Program-made: the position numbers and the translations under genes
Notes under the pieces: generated by a model
Seen by the model: only the letters and a program-made list of their open reading frames with translations
What the model was told of the DNA's origin: nothing
The model's database searches: none
Shown here: positions 18,037 through 27,113 of the stretch, piece after piece
Layout: each line of letters begins with the position of its first letter
How positions within the stretch are numbered: position 1 is the first letter of the stretch
NCBI RefSeq assembly: GCF_001440395.1
Contig: NZ_LLXZ01000059.1
Coordinates: 81,783 to 145,782, forward strand
Direction: 5' to 3'
DNA: 64,000 nucleotides
Origin: Bradyrhizobium jicamae
GTDB lineage: Bacteria; Pseudomonadota; Alphaproteobacteria; Rhizobiales; Xanthobacteraceae

Positions 18037-18566
18037 GAGATTTTTCCTCTCGGCTTTGCTCTACTGCATGGCGCAACTAGCCCAAGCAGAGCTTGCCATG
18101 GCGGCCTGCGATCAGGGCCTGGATCGCGCCGCAAAGCCGGTACACCGGGCCAGCCTACGCAAGTGCACCGTGTGGAATAATTGCTAAAAAGGGGCACTCC
18201 TCCTGAGTTCCACCGGTTGTGGTCGCCGCAGGCGCTATGCAATCCGCCATGGATTGATGAAGACGCCCTCAGGACGCCGCGCCAGCAGTTGTTCGAGGTT
18301 CTCCTTGCGCATCGAGAGGGGAGGCTTTGCGGGAATTCTTCCCCTACGGCCAGCAGGTCGAAGGCGCAGAGCTGAACTTCTTCGTCATGCTTGCGAGAAA
18401 GGAGCGCGTTGAATCCGCGATGACGTCAACATCGAGCGCGACGGCCCCGACAAGCAGGTGCCGGCGGGGCGGGCATCAGGATTCGCTTATTGGTCTTCTG
18501 GGCCGTCTTCACTGCGGTTGGATCTCTCGTGTCGACGGCTAACGCCAACGGGATCGCGGTGGCAAC
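18037..18566. other. Intergenic, nothing recognised
   Basis: About 530 bases between the VanZ-like gene and the ATP-grasp remnant. Short frames on the plus strand (for example FPYGQQVEGAELNFFVML at about 18330-18390) show no family I know. It should contain the VanZ promoter on the minus strand. Confidence 0.35.
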
Positions 18567-18896
18567 TTACAAGTGAACCGCTAAAAATTCAGATCGGAAC
18601 GCAGCCGAGATGCGCTTAACCGCCTTCCGCTTTTGCAAGAATGAAAGCCGCCCAGGCGGCCCGAACGGCGTTTTCGCTGCATCCACGATGTAGAGCTTTC
18701 CCGTCCCGCGATCGCGCAGCGTATCGAGTTCGCCGAAGTCGAGCCCGATCTCCCGGGCAAAGCTCAGGATCAACTTGCGTTCCTGTGCGCTGGTAACGTT
18801 CTCGGTCGGAACGATCTTGACTTCGAAATTCGTATTGACGAAGCGCTGATGCTTCCAGCGGCGCTTGAGATAAACCAGCGGCAGCCGACAGTACAC
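18567..18896 (-). pseudogene. ATP-grasp-type protein, C-terminal fragment
   Basis: About 109 residues: LPLVYLKRRWKHQRFVNTN, EREL-like AREIGLDFGELDTLRDRGTG, then KLYIVDAAKTPFGPPG. The last motif resembles the D.N.T metal-binding end of ATP-grasp ligases, in a group often found in Bradyrhizobium polysaccharide loci. The family is about 300 residues; the N-terminal ATP-binding part is missing. An in-frame TGA at about 18939-18941 and an intrinsic terminator on the other strand occupy the place where it should continue, so it is a remnant. Confidence 0.6.
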
Positions 18897-18912
18897 CGCA
18901 CCCGCTTTCCAC

Positions 18913-18936
18913 AGCCGCCTCCGGGCGGCTTTTTTT
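18913..18936 (+). terminator. Intrinsic terminator
   Basis: AGCCGCC at 18913-18919, a TCCG loop, GGCGGCT at 18924-18930 and a run of seven T form a textbook Rho-independent terminator for plus-strand transcription. No plus-strand gene ends just before it, so it may have been left behind by a deleted gene. On the minus strand the preceding A-run gives a weaker, bidirectional signal. Confidence 0.75.
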
Positions 18937-19164
18937 CATGTCTTGGGGTAGAGACGTTTGTAACAACCGGATGTCCACAAAGCCCACAGCTCCGAAAATC
19001 CCCTCACTGCCGCTCCTGAAGAACGCCGCCGCCACCGAGAACGAACTGCCCGAGCCCTTGCCATGCCGCCATGCCGCAAGGCCTCATCTACCCTCAGAAC
19101 TGGGGCCTTCTGAGTCGTCCACGGCGCTGTCGATACGTCGAATTTGAGCGAGGCAAAGGTTTGC

Positions 19165-19255
19165 GGCGTGGACCGCCATTGTGTTCGTGCACGATGATTT
19201 CCGGAACTTCGTATGCGAAGGCTTCGATTATCCCAATGGGAGATTGTCGATCAAG
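19165..19255 (-). pseudogene. GT4 glycosyltransferase remnant
   Basis: The minus-strand reading RQSPIGIIEAFAYEVPEIIV followed by HEHNGG matches the acceptor/donor loop of GT4 enzymes (SLP..VIEAFA ... VPE.I.HE.NG) with about a dozen residues deleted between AFA and VPE. Nothing convincing flanks it. Compare the intact copy in the gene at 30358-31476 (PMAVIEAFACG ... VPEVIAHERNG). Confidence 0.5.
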
Positions 19256-19593
19256 GGTACGAAACAGTGGTTCGTTGGAGCAGTGCGGGCTACGCTCTAA
19301 CGCTCCGCAAATGTGTGCCTTTTGCCGACGGCGCAACAATTCCGAAGGATCAATTCCTCTGGTGCAGAGCCTTGCGATGGGCCCAGGACAAACGCGATCG
19401 CGAGCAGGGAAAAGCCGGGGAACATTTTTGCTATCGACGCCAGAGCGTCAGGCAGCACTTTTGCCCCGCCTCCTCGATTCCTGCCGGGTGAGTCTTCGCG
19501 TAGAGATCTCGCGCCTTGATCGTATCGTCGCGCGTCCGTTAACCCATTTGGCGAGGATCATGGGATGTAGGTCTCTGCGAGCGAGAAGCCCGC
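19256..19593. other. Intergenic, nothing recognised
   Basis: About 340 bases between the GT4 remnant and the FkbM methyltransferase end. No frame shows a family motif; probably more debris of deleted genes. Confidence 0.35.
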
Positions 19594-20391
19594 TTAGGCG
19601 CTGCCCATCCGCGTCGTCGGGCAGTACAGAAAGTTATTGATATAGGAGAGACTCCTCCGACGTTCGTTCCCAGTCTTGAAAGCCGGCGACGGCAGTTGAT
19701 TGCCTGCACTGTCGAACGTTCTGGCGGGACGACGCTTGCCACGCTCAAAATAGAACCCTTCGTAGCCAAGAGCGGAGAGGCTCTTGTCAATTCGGCTAAG
19801 CCCACCTGGATTGTGCCGTTCCTCGATTTCTATCAGCAGGCAGGGGCGATCGCGGGCGATTGTCTTTTGTCCTCCGTCCAGCACGTCCTCCTCATGGCCT
19901 TCGACGTCGATCTTGATGAAGGAAATGTTTTTGAAGTCATAGTCGTCCAACCGACGCAGAGAAACGTCGATCGTCCGAGAAAGGCGCTCGTCAGCGACCA
20001 CCCGGGGCTCAAGGCTGGCCATACCTTTATCCTCTCCTTGAGAGGGAACGAGCGGAACTCGCAACTTTGCTTGGCCTTGCTGGGATGATAGTGCAACGTT
20101 CTCGACCACAATATTCCTCACTCTCAATCGGCGAATGCGCTCAGCGTCTTCTGGAATTGGCTCGAAAGCATAAACGTAGCGGGCCATCCGACTGAGATGG
20201 TATGCATAGACCCCACTGCTGGCGCCGACGTCGAGGGCAACACCATCTCGGCGCACATATTTGTGCAATTCGCGCAGCTCCCATTCTCCGGTGTGGAGAT
20301 ACTCATGCCAAAAACACTTGCGCATCCCGAGCCAGTATCTCATCTCTGCCAATCGCGCGTACCGTGAAATCTCAGTGGTCTTGTCCAACAT
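19594..20391 (-). CDS. FkbM-family methyltransferase
   Basis: 265 residues. The SAM-binding motif is VALDVGASSGVYAYHLSRM (about residues 52-70), followed by VYAFEPIPED with the acidic residue that holds the ribose, and the FkbM hallmark FIKIDVEGHEEDVLDGG near residue 160. It ends with an irregular tail after FERGKRRPARTF. Enzymes of this family O-methylate sugars or polyketides; here, in an exopolysaccharide locus, a sugar hydroxyl of the repeat unit is the likely target. It lies downstream of the wzy-like gene on the same strand, separated by an IS3 remnant. Confidence 0.85.
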   Translation of the reverse strand: MLDKTTEISRYARLAEMRYWLGMRKCFWHEYLHTGEWELRELHKYVRRDGVALDVGASSGVYAYHLSRMARYVYAFEPIPEDAERIRRLRVRNIVVENVALSSQQGQAKLRVPLVPSQGEDKGMASLEPRVVADERLSRTIDVSLRRLDDYDFKNISFIKIDVEGHEEDVLDGGQKTIARDRPCLLIEIEERHNPGGLSRIDKSLSALGYEGFYFERGKRRPARTFDSAGNQLPSPAFKTGNERRRSLSYINNFLYCPTTRMGSA

Positions 20392-20567
20392 CGTAATTCC
20401 CCAAACCAGCAGCGGCCCTCATCAGCAGCTTTCGGCTCGGCCGAAGATTGCCGCCTTCCAACGTCCAAAATACGCTTGGCGACGTCTGATACAGCCAGCC
20501 ATTCGGATATCGTGCCTGCCCCAAAAGGGGTAACTAGCGGCCATTGATGATCGGTGGCTCCTTACGT

Positions 20568-20747
20568 CATCTCCGGCGATAATAGGTCGATGGCGTCCGC
20601 GCCGTCTATCGCCAGGTCGCGCACGCGCGCCGCCTTCAGTCGCCGAGCATCGGAGACCCTCAGCGCGCCGTACCTCGCCTTCCAGTTCTAAAAAGTCGGG
20701 CTGCTGATCCCGTGTGTTCGGCAAACGTCCGCCATTGATAAGTGCTG
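20568..20747 (-). mobile_element. IS3-family OrfA remnant
   Basis: The minus strand reads SMADVCRTHGISSPTF, a TAG, then NWKARYGALRVSDARRLKA, which is the helix-turn-helix region of IS3-family OrfA (VADVCR..GIS..TFYNWKAKYGG). An in-frame stop replaces the tyrosine codon, and the coiled-coil end of OrfA is lost. Its border with the wzy-like gene lies at about 20747. The other half of the same kind of element is found at 41155-41590. Confidence 0.75.
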
Positions 20748-22021
20748 CGATCGAGTCGCAAATACAATGGGACCGCGGTTAACGATAAGAAAGTCAGCGC
20801 TCCGAGCGGGTCCTGAACCCCGGACATTGCCGCCACCTCGAAGAATGAAGACAACAAGCCCAAAATAGGAAAACTCACAAGCAGCATAAAGAAATCCCGT
20901 TCGGTGGCAGACGTCTTCACGCGGCCGATGCCTATTACTATGACTGACGAAATACAAAATAGTAATAGTGCCAGACCAACGATCCCTGTTCCTAGCAAGA
21001 CGTCAAGATATCCATTGTGGGCATCGACGGCAGCCTGTCCCATCGCGCCAACGAGAAGAGGTCGTATGAAATCGACCGTTGCGGCGTAGTAGCCGTATCC
21101 AAGGAGGGGCTTCTGCCAAACTGCGTCAAACACGATGTGCCAGATGTAGGTGCGTCCAGAAAAGGTCGCGTCGCGCCCAACGAGAGCTACGAGGTCTTCG
21201 CCGAAAAATGAGAAGGCTGTAAACGCGAATGCGCTTACACCAAACACAATTAGCAGTAGAGTGCTTCGGGAAGCATGCACACCTCCTATCAGCCAATAAT
21301 AGACTAACAGCATGCACAAAGCGATCCACGAGCCAGCCGATTGGGCGGATATCAGGCACACGATCGCCGAGCCAATACAAATCACGCGGAAACCAACGGA
21401 CGCGTTTATGAGACGCGGGAGAAACAAGAACGTGAAAACGCTGATAGACGCCGCGGCGCCCAGTTGATTTTTATGCGCGAACACCCCGCGCCACCGGCCA
21501 ACATGATCATCTTGATGGATGCTATCACTCACTTGATGTATTCCATAGTTCGGAAAAGCGACCGCCATCACCACGCTCGCGAGCATTAAGAATACCAATA
21601 GTTTGACTATTATTTTGCAAAAGGTACCGATATCCAAGACCTGACAGACAGCGGCAATGGCAAGAATATATAGAAACATCAAGGACGCTTGCTTGAATGT
21701 GCCGTATGGCTCAACGGACCATATGGTCGATGCGAGGCAGATACTGGCATAACTCATGATCGCGATCGGAAGACATACGCCTGAACCCCGACACATCAAG
21801 GCAATTGCGACGCAAGAAAACGGGAGCGCCATCTGTAGATAGTAGACTATCTTGGTCTCCGATTGACTTGCAGTCGGAAGAGCCGGATCCGTTCCGGAAA
21901 TTACAAAGAAGAATGGATATATAAAGACCAGCAGCAGGCCGATGAGTAGCAGTTCGGCGGCTTTCGAGTAGATAAGGCCGGATATCTGAGGTTGTGCATT
22001 TGACCTTGTCAGGGATCGCAT
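20660..22021 (-). CDS. Wzy/O-antigen ligase-like polymerase
   Basis: 453 residues, mostly membrane helices. The family hallmarks are WRGVFAHKNQLGAAASISVF (about residue 178), LVGRDATFSGRTYIW, and DAHNGYLDVLLGTGIVGLAL, matching the Wzy_C/O-antigen ligase superfamily. In the inner membrane it would polymerise lipid-linked repeat units or ligate chains. The true C-terminus seems to end around LPLYLRL; the last 25 residues (from TYQWRTF) are read in the wrong frame of the IS3 OrfA remnant, so an insertion has replaced the natural end. Activity may survive, since the helices are complete. Confidence 0.8.
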   Translation of the reverse strand: MRSLTRSNAQPQISGLIYSKAAELLLIGLLLVFIYPFFFVISGTDPALPTASQSETKIVYYLQMALPFSCVAIALMCRGSGVCLPIAIMSYASICLASTIWSVEPYGTFKQASLMFLYILAIAAVCQVLDIGTFCKIIVKLLVFLMLASVVMAVAFPNYGIHQVSDSIHQDDHVGRWRGVFAHKNQLGAAASISVFTFLFLPRLINASVGFRVICIGSAIVCLISAQSAGSWIALCMLLVYYWLIGGVHASRSTLLLIVFGVSAFAFTAFSFFGEDLVALVGRDATFSGRTYIWHIVFDAVWQKPLLGYGYYAATVDFIRPLLVGAMGQAAVDAHNGYLDVLLGTGIVGLALLLFCISSVIVIGIGRVKTSATERDFFMLLVSFPILGLLSSFFEVAAMSGVQDPLGALTFLSLTAVPLYLRLDRSTYQWRTFAEHTGSAARLFRTGRRGTAR

Positions 22022-22100
22022 CGGCGCTTCTCCACCAAATCCCAGTCAAAGGGTTTCTCTGCAATTGTCGAGCATGCGGTCGGCTTACATGGCCACATCT

Positions 22101-24080
22101 TCAATTCAAAAGGGATGCCAAGCGCCTTGTTCCGGTATCCGCCACCGGTGCACTGCACCACCGACGATGCCAAGCCTGAAACATTAGAATGTTCCAGACG
22201 AACAGATAGCCTCCATTATCTCCGTTCAAGAATTCGGTCCAGACGGAGCGAACGGCCTCGACGTCAAAAATATCACCGGCGCGCAGGTCAGCCTCGTTCA
22301 TTAGGTCTTCGGCCCAATTCCGCAACGGACCGCGCAACCAATCTGCGAGCGGAACGGCGAAGCCCATTTTCGGGCGATCGACCAAACCATCGGGCACATA
22401 GCGAGCAAGAACACGCCGAAGCAAGTGTTTGGGGCGCGGGGCACGCGCGTTCTGAAATGACGGTAGCTTCCAGATCCATTCAACCAGGCGATGGTCGAGC
22501 AACGGAGCGCGGACCTCAAGAGCGACAGCCATAGAAGCGCGATCAACCTTGGTTAGGATGTCATCGGGCAAATACGTGCACATGTCCAGGTAGCGCATAC
22601 GGTCCACCGGATCGGGTAAGAGGACCTTGAGGTCTTGACCCCAGCAGGCCGTCCGTACCTCTTGTGACCCTTTTACAAGATTATCTGGGTTCTGATGGTG
22701 CGAGATAACTTGATAGTACACGGAGTCGATCGATGACGCTGAGAGGATGTGCGCCAACCGATGGGCCTTTTGGCCAACCTGTGGCACGCGCCGAAAGTAT
22801 GGTACATAGCGCGCTATCCTGTCGAGGGCGCTAGGCGGCACAGCGCGAATGCTTGAAGACGCGAGTCGGCGGAGTGCAAGCGGCACTTTCGCACTCGGCC
22901 GCCAAACGGAATCCGTCCACCGATACATGTCATACCCGGAAAACAATTCGTCACCACCATCTCCTGAGAGGGCCACCGTGACGCGCTTCCGCGTCAACGC
23001 GGAGACAATATGGGTCGGGATCTGCGAGGAGTCGGCGAACGGCTCGTCATACATTTCGGCCAACTTCGGCACGACATCGAGAGCTTCAGCGCCGCTGACG
23101 GGAAACGTTGTGTGCTCGGTCCCAAGATGCCGAGCGACAGCCTCAGCGTGTTTCGATTCGTCGAATGCCGCGTTTTCAAAGCTGATGGTAAACGTCTTGA
23201 CTGGTCTCCGAGAGACTCTTTGCATCAGTGCGACGACAGTAGATGAGTCATAGCCACCCGACAGAAAGGCGCCAAGCGGAACATCCGCAACCATGCGGCG
23301 CGATACTGCATCATGCAGCAGCTCGTCGAGTTCATCGACCAGCTCCTCTTCGCCGGCTCGGATCGTATTGCGCTGCCCCTGCGAAACAACGCCGGCGAGA
23401 TCCCAGTACACGCCCACCTCGAGGCCGCCGCTTGCAATTTTGACTAACCCGGCGGGCGGCAGTTTGTAGACATCTTCGTAGATCGTGAATGGACCCGGCA
23501 CATAATGATGCCGAAGGAAAGCGGCGATCGCTCCACGATTGAGGCTTGGCTTCCAACCGGGATGAACCCGCAGCGCTTTCAATTCTGACCCGAATAGCAC
23601 TAGCCCGCCGAAAATCGCCCAATAGAGCGGCTTCTCGCCCATTCGATCACGAGCCAGGAACAGTTGACGCTCTCCAGCGTCCCACGCAGCGATTGCGAAC
23701 ATCCCGTTCAAGCGAGCGATGGTCGACTTGACGCCCCATTGGGCGAAGCCTTCGACAATAACTTCTGTATCTGAATGCCCGCGAAACCGAACTCCGCGCC
23801 CCTCTAATTCGGTCCTCAGCTCTCGAAAATTATATATTTCACCGTTGAATGTAATTGCATATCGGCCGTTGGCCGAGATCATTGGTTGATGTCCCATTGG
23901 GGACAAGTCGACAATTGCAAGGCGACGCTGCCCGAAGGCAATGCTGGCGTCCTGGCTCAACCAAACTCCACTGTCGTCTGGCCCGCGGTGACTCAGGGTT
24001 TGCGTCATTGCAGAGACGCGCCTTTTCAAATCCTGCAGGCTGCAACCTCTACGCTCCCAAATACCGGAAATTCCGCACAT
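22101..24080 (-). CDS. asnB: Glutamine-dependent asparagine synthase-type amidotransferase (copy 1)
   Basis: 659 residues from the ATG at 24080, chosen because the mature enzyme needs Cys2 (MCGISGIWERRG); the longer frame upstream is noncoding. The glutaminase domain has RGPDDSGVW and FNGEIYNFRELR, and the synthetase domain has the PP-loop FLSGGYDSSTVVAL near residue 265 and SGDGGDELFSGYDMYRW. In polysaccharide loci such enzymes usually amidate uronic acid sugars rather than aspartate. It shares strand with the wzy-like gene 80 bases downstream. An 80-bp repeat also found before wecBC lies just upstream. Confidence 0.85.
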   Translation of the reverse strand: MCGISGIWERRGCSLQDLKRRVSAMTQTLSHRGPDDSGVWLSQDASIAFGQRRLAIVDLSPMGHQPMISANGRYAITFNGEIYNFRELRTELEGRGVRFRGHSDTEVIVEGFAQWGVKSTIARLNGMFAIAAWDAGERQLFLARDRMGEKPLYWAIFGGLVLFGSELKALRVHPGWKPSLNRGAIAAFLRHHYVPGPFTIYEDVYKLPPAGLVKIASGGLEVGVYWDLAGVVSQGQRNTIRAGEEELVDELDELLHDAVSRRMVADVPLGAFLSGGYDSSTVVALMQRVSRRPVKTFTISFENAAFDESKHAEAVARHLGTEHTTFPVSGAEALDVVPKLAEMYDEPFADSSQIPTHIVSALTRKRVTVALSGDGGDELFSGYDMYRWTDSVWRPSAKVPLALRRLASSSIRAVPPSALDRIARYVPYFRRVPQVGQKAHRLAHILSASSIDSVYYQVISHHQNPDNLVKGSQEVRTACWGQDLKVLLPDPVDRMRYLDMCTYLPDDILTKVDRASMAVALEVRAPLLDHRLVEWIWKLPSFQNARAPRPKHLLRRVLARYVPDGLVDRPKMGFAVPLADWLRGPLRNWAEDLMNEADLRAGDIFDVEAVRSVWTEFLNGDNGGYLFVWNILMFQAWHRRWCSAPVADTGTRRLASLLN

Positions 24081-24130
24081 GCTTGAAAAGAGCTCGCTGA
24101 TGAGAGGGCAATGAGAGGAAGCCAACGCGA

Positions 24131-24211
24131 GCATAGTCGTTTGAACTGGTCCGGGGCTCGACCCTTTCGGATTACCCATTCTCGATCACAGCAGAAGCCC
24201 AGACCAGCCGG
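24131..24211 (-). repeat. 80-bp repeat, copy 1 (upstream of asnB copy 1)
   Basis: This segment matches 36475-36554 at roughly nine bases in ten, in the same orientation relative to the gene that follows. The core on the minus strand is TGTGATCGAGAATGGGTAAT followed by CCGAAAGGGTCGAGCC. It begins 51 bases before the asnB start. It may be a shared promoter/operator or a short mobile repeat; a partial third copy stands at 40083-40139. Confidence 0.8.
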
Positions 24212-24729
24212 CCCAGGAATGGTATAAGCGCGCGCCCTTATCGTGATTTCGTGCAGGATATGTACGCCTCTGCGCCTTCGGCTGAAGCGTAGCCGCGCTT
24301 GGGCATCCTCTCCGGGGGGTGACGACTGCAATCCGCTGCAGTCCGCGCCAGCTTCCGATCATCGGCCTGCCACCGCCTCGGCCACTTGCAGTCCACGTCA
24401 AGGACTGATCCCGAACGGTGGGCCAGATCCCCTCAGGTCAGCTCCTTCTTGCAAGGGCAAACTCTGTCGCTCATGACCGACACCGCGCTCCAACGCATGG
24501 ATGGCCTGCCAATCTGACCAATCCAGCCCATCTCAATGTGCCAGCTATGTCTACGGGCACTCGCGTCACGATTTGGGTAACCCTCCTTGGCAGGCCCGTG
24601 TGGAGGGCTTTGCTATACCTTGGCGGGGCCTTCGATTGTTCACCTCGCGATGTCCCGGAGACGGCATCAGCGGAGGAGAGTTGAGGGTGCGCCTTCAGCC
24701 GATGGCGTACCAAGCCTAAGGAGACTGCG
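24212..24729. promoter_or_regulatory. Divergent intergenic region between asnB copy 1 and the Gfo/Idh gene
   Basis: About 520 bases without a convincing gene. ATTTGGGTAACC at about 24573-24584 lies some 150 bases before the Gfo/Idh start and resembles the GGGTAA core of the other upstream elements. Otherwise I see only chance frames. Confidence 0.4.
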
Positions 24730-25833
24730 ATGCTCAATGTTGGCCTGATTGGGCTCGGCAAGATGGGGCTTTCCCACTTCGCGATTGTCAACACGCATCC
24801 TGCGGTCAAGTTGGTCGGAGTTTGCGATAGCACGAGTTATTTGTGCGGCATCCTCCACAAATATACGGGCATCGAAGTCTTCTCCAATTACCGCGAAATG
24901 CTCGATAAGAAATCGCTTGATGCGGTCATCATTGCGACGCCTTCGCGATTTCATGGTGAAATGGTCCGCGAGGCCCTCAATAGAGGCCTGCACGTGTTTT
25001 GCGAAAAGCCATTTTGCCTCGACGTGTACGACGGTCTCGATCTGGCGGAGCTGGCTGAAAGGAAAGGTGTCGTCAACCAGGTGGGGTATCACTACCGATT
25101 CGTCGGGGCGTTCAACGCGGCCAAGCGTCTACTCGATGCGCACGCGCTTGGCCGGCTTCATCACGTCCGGGTTGAAGCCTATGGCCCGGTGGTGTTGCGA
25201 CCGAAAGGGGCGACATGGCGGTCGAAGGGCAGTGAGGGCGGAGGCTGCCTCTATGATTACGCATGCCATGCAATCGATATCGTGAATTACCTTGTTGGCA
25301 GGCCCGATGCTGTGTCCGGGACGGTGCTCAACAGAATCTTTTCCCGGGACGTGGACGACGAGGTCTACGCGACGATGCATTTTACCGATGGCATGACGGG
25401 AATGATTGCCGCCAATTGGAGCGACGACAGTTTGCGCAGAATGTCGACGCAGGTCACGCTCTGGGGCACGAACGGACGTATGGTCGTCGACCGTCAGGAA
25501 GTGAAGACATTCATTCGAGCCGCAGCGGGCAGCGCTGTTGCGGCGAAAGAGGGTTGGGACATTCGTCATACAACCGACTTTCACAGCGATGTCTGGTATT
25601 ACCTGCGAGGCGAGGAATATTCTGCGCAACTCGACTACTTCTTCCAATGCATCGTGGAGGGGCGCCGGGAGAATATCTCGTCCTTCGAGTCTGCGGCTCA
25701 GACCGATTGTGTCGTGTCCGCGATGTTGCAGAACGCGGGAGAAGCTTGGCGGCAGGTGGATTCCGGGGCCAGGAGCCCAACTCTGAGCCCGAACGGGTCT
25801 GGAGGCTTCTTGTCCGCGGTCATGGGGCGCTGA
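24730..25833 (+). CDS. Gfo/Idh/MocA-family NAD(P)-dependent oxidoreductase
   Basis: 367 residues starting at an ATG preceded by TAAGGAGACTGCG. The Rossmann start is NVGLIGLGKMGLSHFAIV, then VIIATPSRFHGEMVREAL and HVFCEKPFCLDVYDG, which carries the family EKP motif (residues about 95-97). YDYACHAIDIVNYLVG supplies the usual acidic/histidine pair of the sugar-binding domain. It would oxidise or dehydrate a nucleotide sugar, giving a modified hexose for the exopolysaccharide. It is followed 36 bases later by an aldo/keto-reductase-like gene, and the two probably act together. Confidence 0.9.
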   Translation: MLNVGLIGLGKMGLSHFAIVNTHPAVKLVGVCDSTSYLCGILHKYTGIEVFSNYREMLDKKSLDAVIIATPSRFHGEMVREALNRGLHVFCEKPFCLDVYDGLDLAELAERKGVVNQVGYHYRFVGAFNAAKRLLDAHALGRLHHVRVEAYGPVVLRPKGATWRSKGSEGGGCLYDYACHAIDIVNYLVGRPDAVSGTVLNRIFSRDVDDEVYATMHFTDGMTGMIAANWSDDSLRRMSTQVTLWGTNGRMVVDRQEVKTFIRAAAGSAVAAKEGWDIRHTTDFHSDVWYYLRGEEYSAQLDYFFQCIVEGRRENISSFESAAQTDCVVSAMLQNAGEAWRQVDSGARSPTLSPNGSGGFLSAVMGR

Positions 25834-25869
25834 GATAGATATGCTCTCCCATCAAGGGAGGAGGGGCCA

Positions 25870-26733
25870 GTGGATCGAATATTGTTCGGCGATAATCAGT
25901 TCTTCGGCATCAATCACATGTCCGAGGAAAAGGCGCGTGCGCAGGCCATCCGCTTCGCGGATATCCAGGAAATCATCGATTTGCTGGATGCCGCCTATGA
26001 CAGCGGGATCCATGTCTTCATGTGCACGACGCATGATCGAATCGCCGAGATCTGCGCGCATGTTCGTTTGCACCCGGAGCGATATTCGAAGCTCGAATTC
26101 TATCCCTGCATGCCGTACGCCCATAAATACGCAAACGCCGTGACCGAGCACGGAACGATGGAGGCATTGAAGCGGTTTTTGCCCGCGGAGGGTGCCCTTT
26201 CTGCGCTGGTGAGGGGTGGTGTATCTGTGGCCAGGCGCGATGTGGAGGGTATGGCGCGGCTCCTGATCGACGCTGAGATGAAGATGTTCAATGGGCTGAA
26301 GACGCCGGTCATCTTTCTCCAGAACGTGGTCACCGATCTGCTGCTTGGGATGGGGATAAAAGACGCGTTTCGCATTTTTGCCGACCACGTGCGGGACCGC
26401 TACAAGGCCGAGCCGGGCTTTATAACGATGAACATGCCGCGTCTTCTCGATGTTCTGGAGGAAGTCGGCATAGAGAACCCGATCGTATGTGCGAATATAA
26501 ATAAGCTGGGCTTTCGGATGTGCGGCGGTATCGAGCTTTACGAGAAAGCCATTGCATCCCGCAAGTTCAGGCCGGTTGCGATGTCCGTCTTGGCTTCGGG
26601 AGCGATCAACCCGCGTGAGGCTATCGAGTACGTCTGCCGTCAGAAGGACATTAAATCAATTGTGTTCGGAGCTTCAAGCAAAAGCAACATTCTGAACACG
26701 AAACGCCTCATCGAGGAGTATAGTGTGGCGTAA
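25870..26733 (+). CDS. Aldo/keto-reductase-like TIM-barrel protein
   Basis: 287 residues from a GTG start with GGGAGGAGGGG upstream. It opens with ILFGDNQFFGINHMSEEKA and ends with VAMSVLASGAINPREAIEYV and SIVFGASSKSNILNTKRLIE, a close echo of the last strands of aldo/keto reductases, where that loop binds NADP. The classical catalytic Tyr/Lys/His set is not obvious. Proteins of this kind occur next to Gfo/Idh genes in polysaccharide loci; the exact reaction is unknown. Coupled with the preceding oxidoreductase by short spacing. Confidence 0.65.
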   Translation: MDRILFGDNQFFGINHMSEEKARAQAIRFADIQEIIDLLDAAYDSGIHVFMCTTHDRIAEICAHVRLHPERYSKLEFYPCMPYAHKYANAVTEHGTMEALKRFLPAEGALSALVRGGVSVARRDVEGMARLLIDAEMKMFNGLKTPVIFLQNVVTDLLLGMGIKDAFRIFADHVRDRYKAEPGFITMNMPRLLDVLEEVGIENPIVCANINKLGFRMCGGIELYEKAIASRKFRPVAMSVLASGAINPREAIEYVCRQKDIKSIVFGASSKSNILNTKRLIEEYSVA

Positions 26734-27113
26734 GCTCCGCACGGCTTCTTACCGGGCTCTCAATCATGGCCGCCGGGATGAAGTCGATGTGCAACTCAGA
26801 CAGCGCGGACGAAATGCCAGATCAGACATGTCACAGATCGGGGCGCCGCCAGGGATCGCTTCCACCAGCTTGAGAGAGCGCAAGCACGAGGAATGTTTGG
26901 GGCGGGGTAGCCGTCAATGGAAGGCGAGGCGAACTTCAGGTGTGGGCGATATTTCTCTGATCTGTCAATTCCAGGCAGGCGACAAGTAAGCGTCGTAGAG
27001 CTTCCTGTAGTTTTGCGTGGAGATCCCGGAGCCTCAGGCCCATGCCTGGTTGCATTCTTTCAAGGAGCTTGCCTGGCTCCCCTGGGGCGACCCGCTGAAG
27101 CAAGTTTGGACGA
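26734..27113. other. Intergenic, nothing recognised
   Basis: 380 bases between the aldo/keto-reductase-like gene and the DUF354 gene. A 66-88 codon frame exists but has no family look and no ribosome site. GCGGGGTAGCCG at about 26900 is the only hint of the GGGTA-type element. Confidence 0.35.

Noticed and set aside
18850..18940. tRNA gene before the terminator
   Set aside because: No TpsiC-like GGTTCGA, no acceptor stem pairing and no CCA end could be found upstream of the hairpin.
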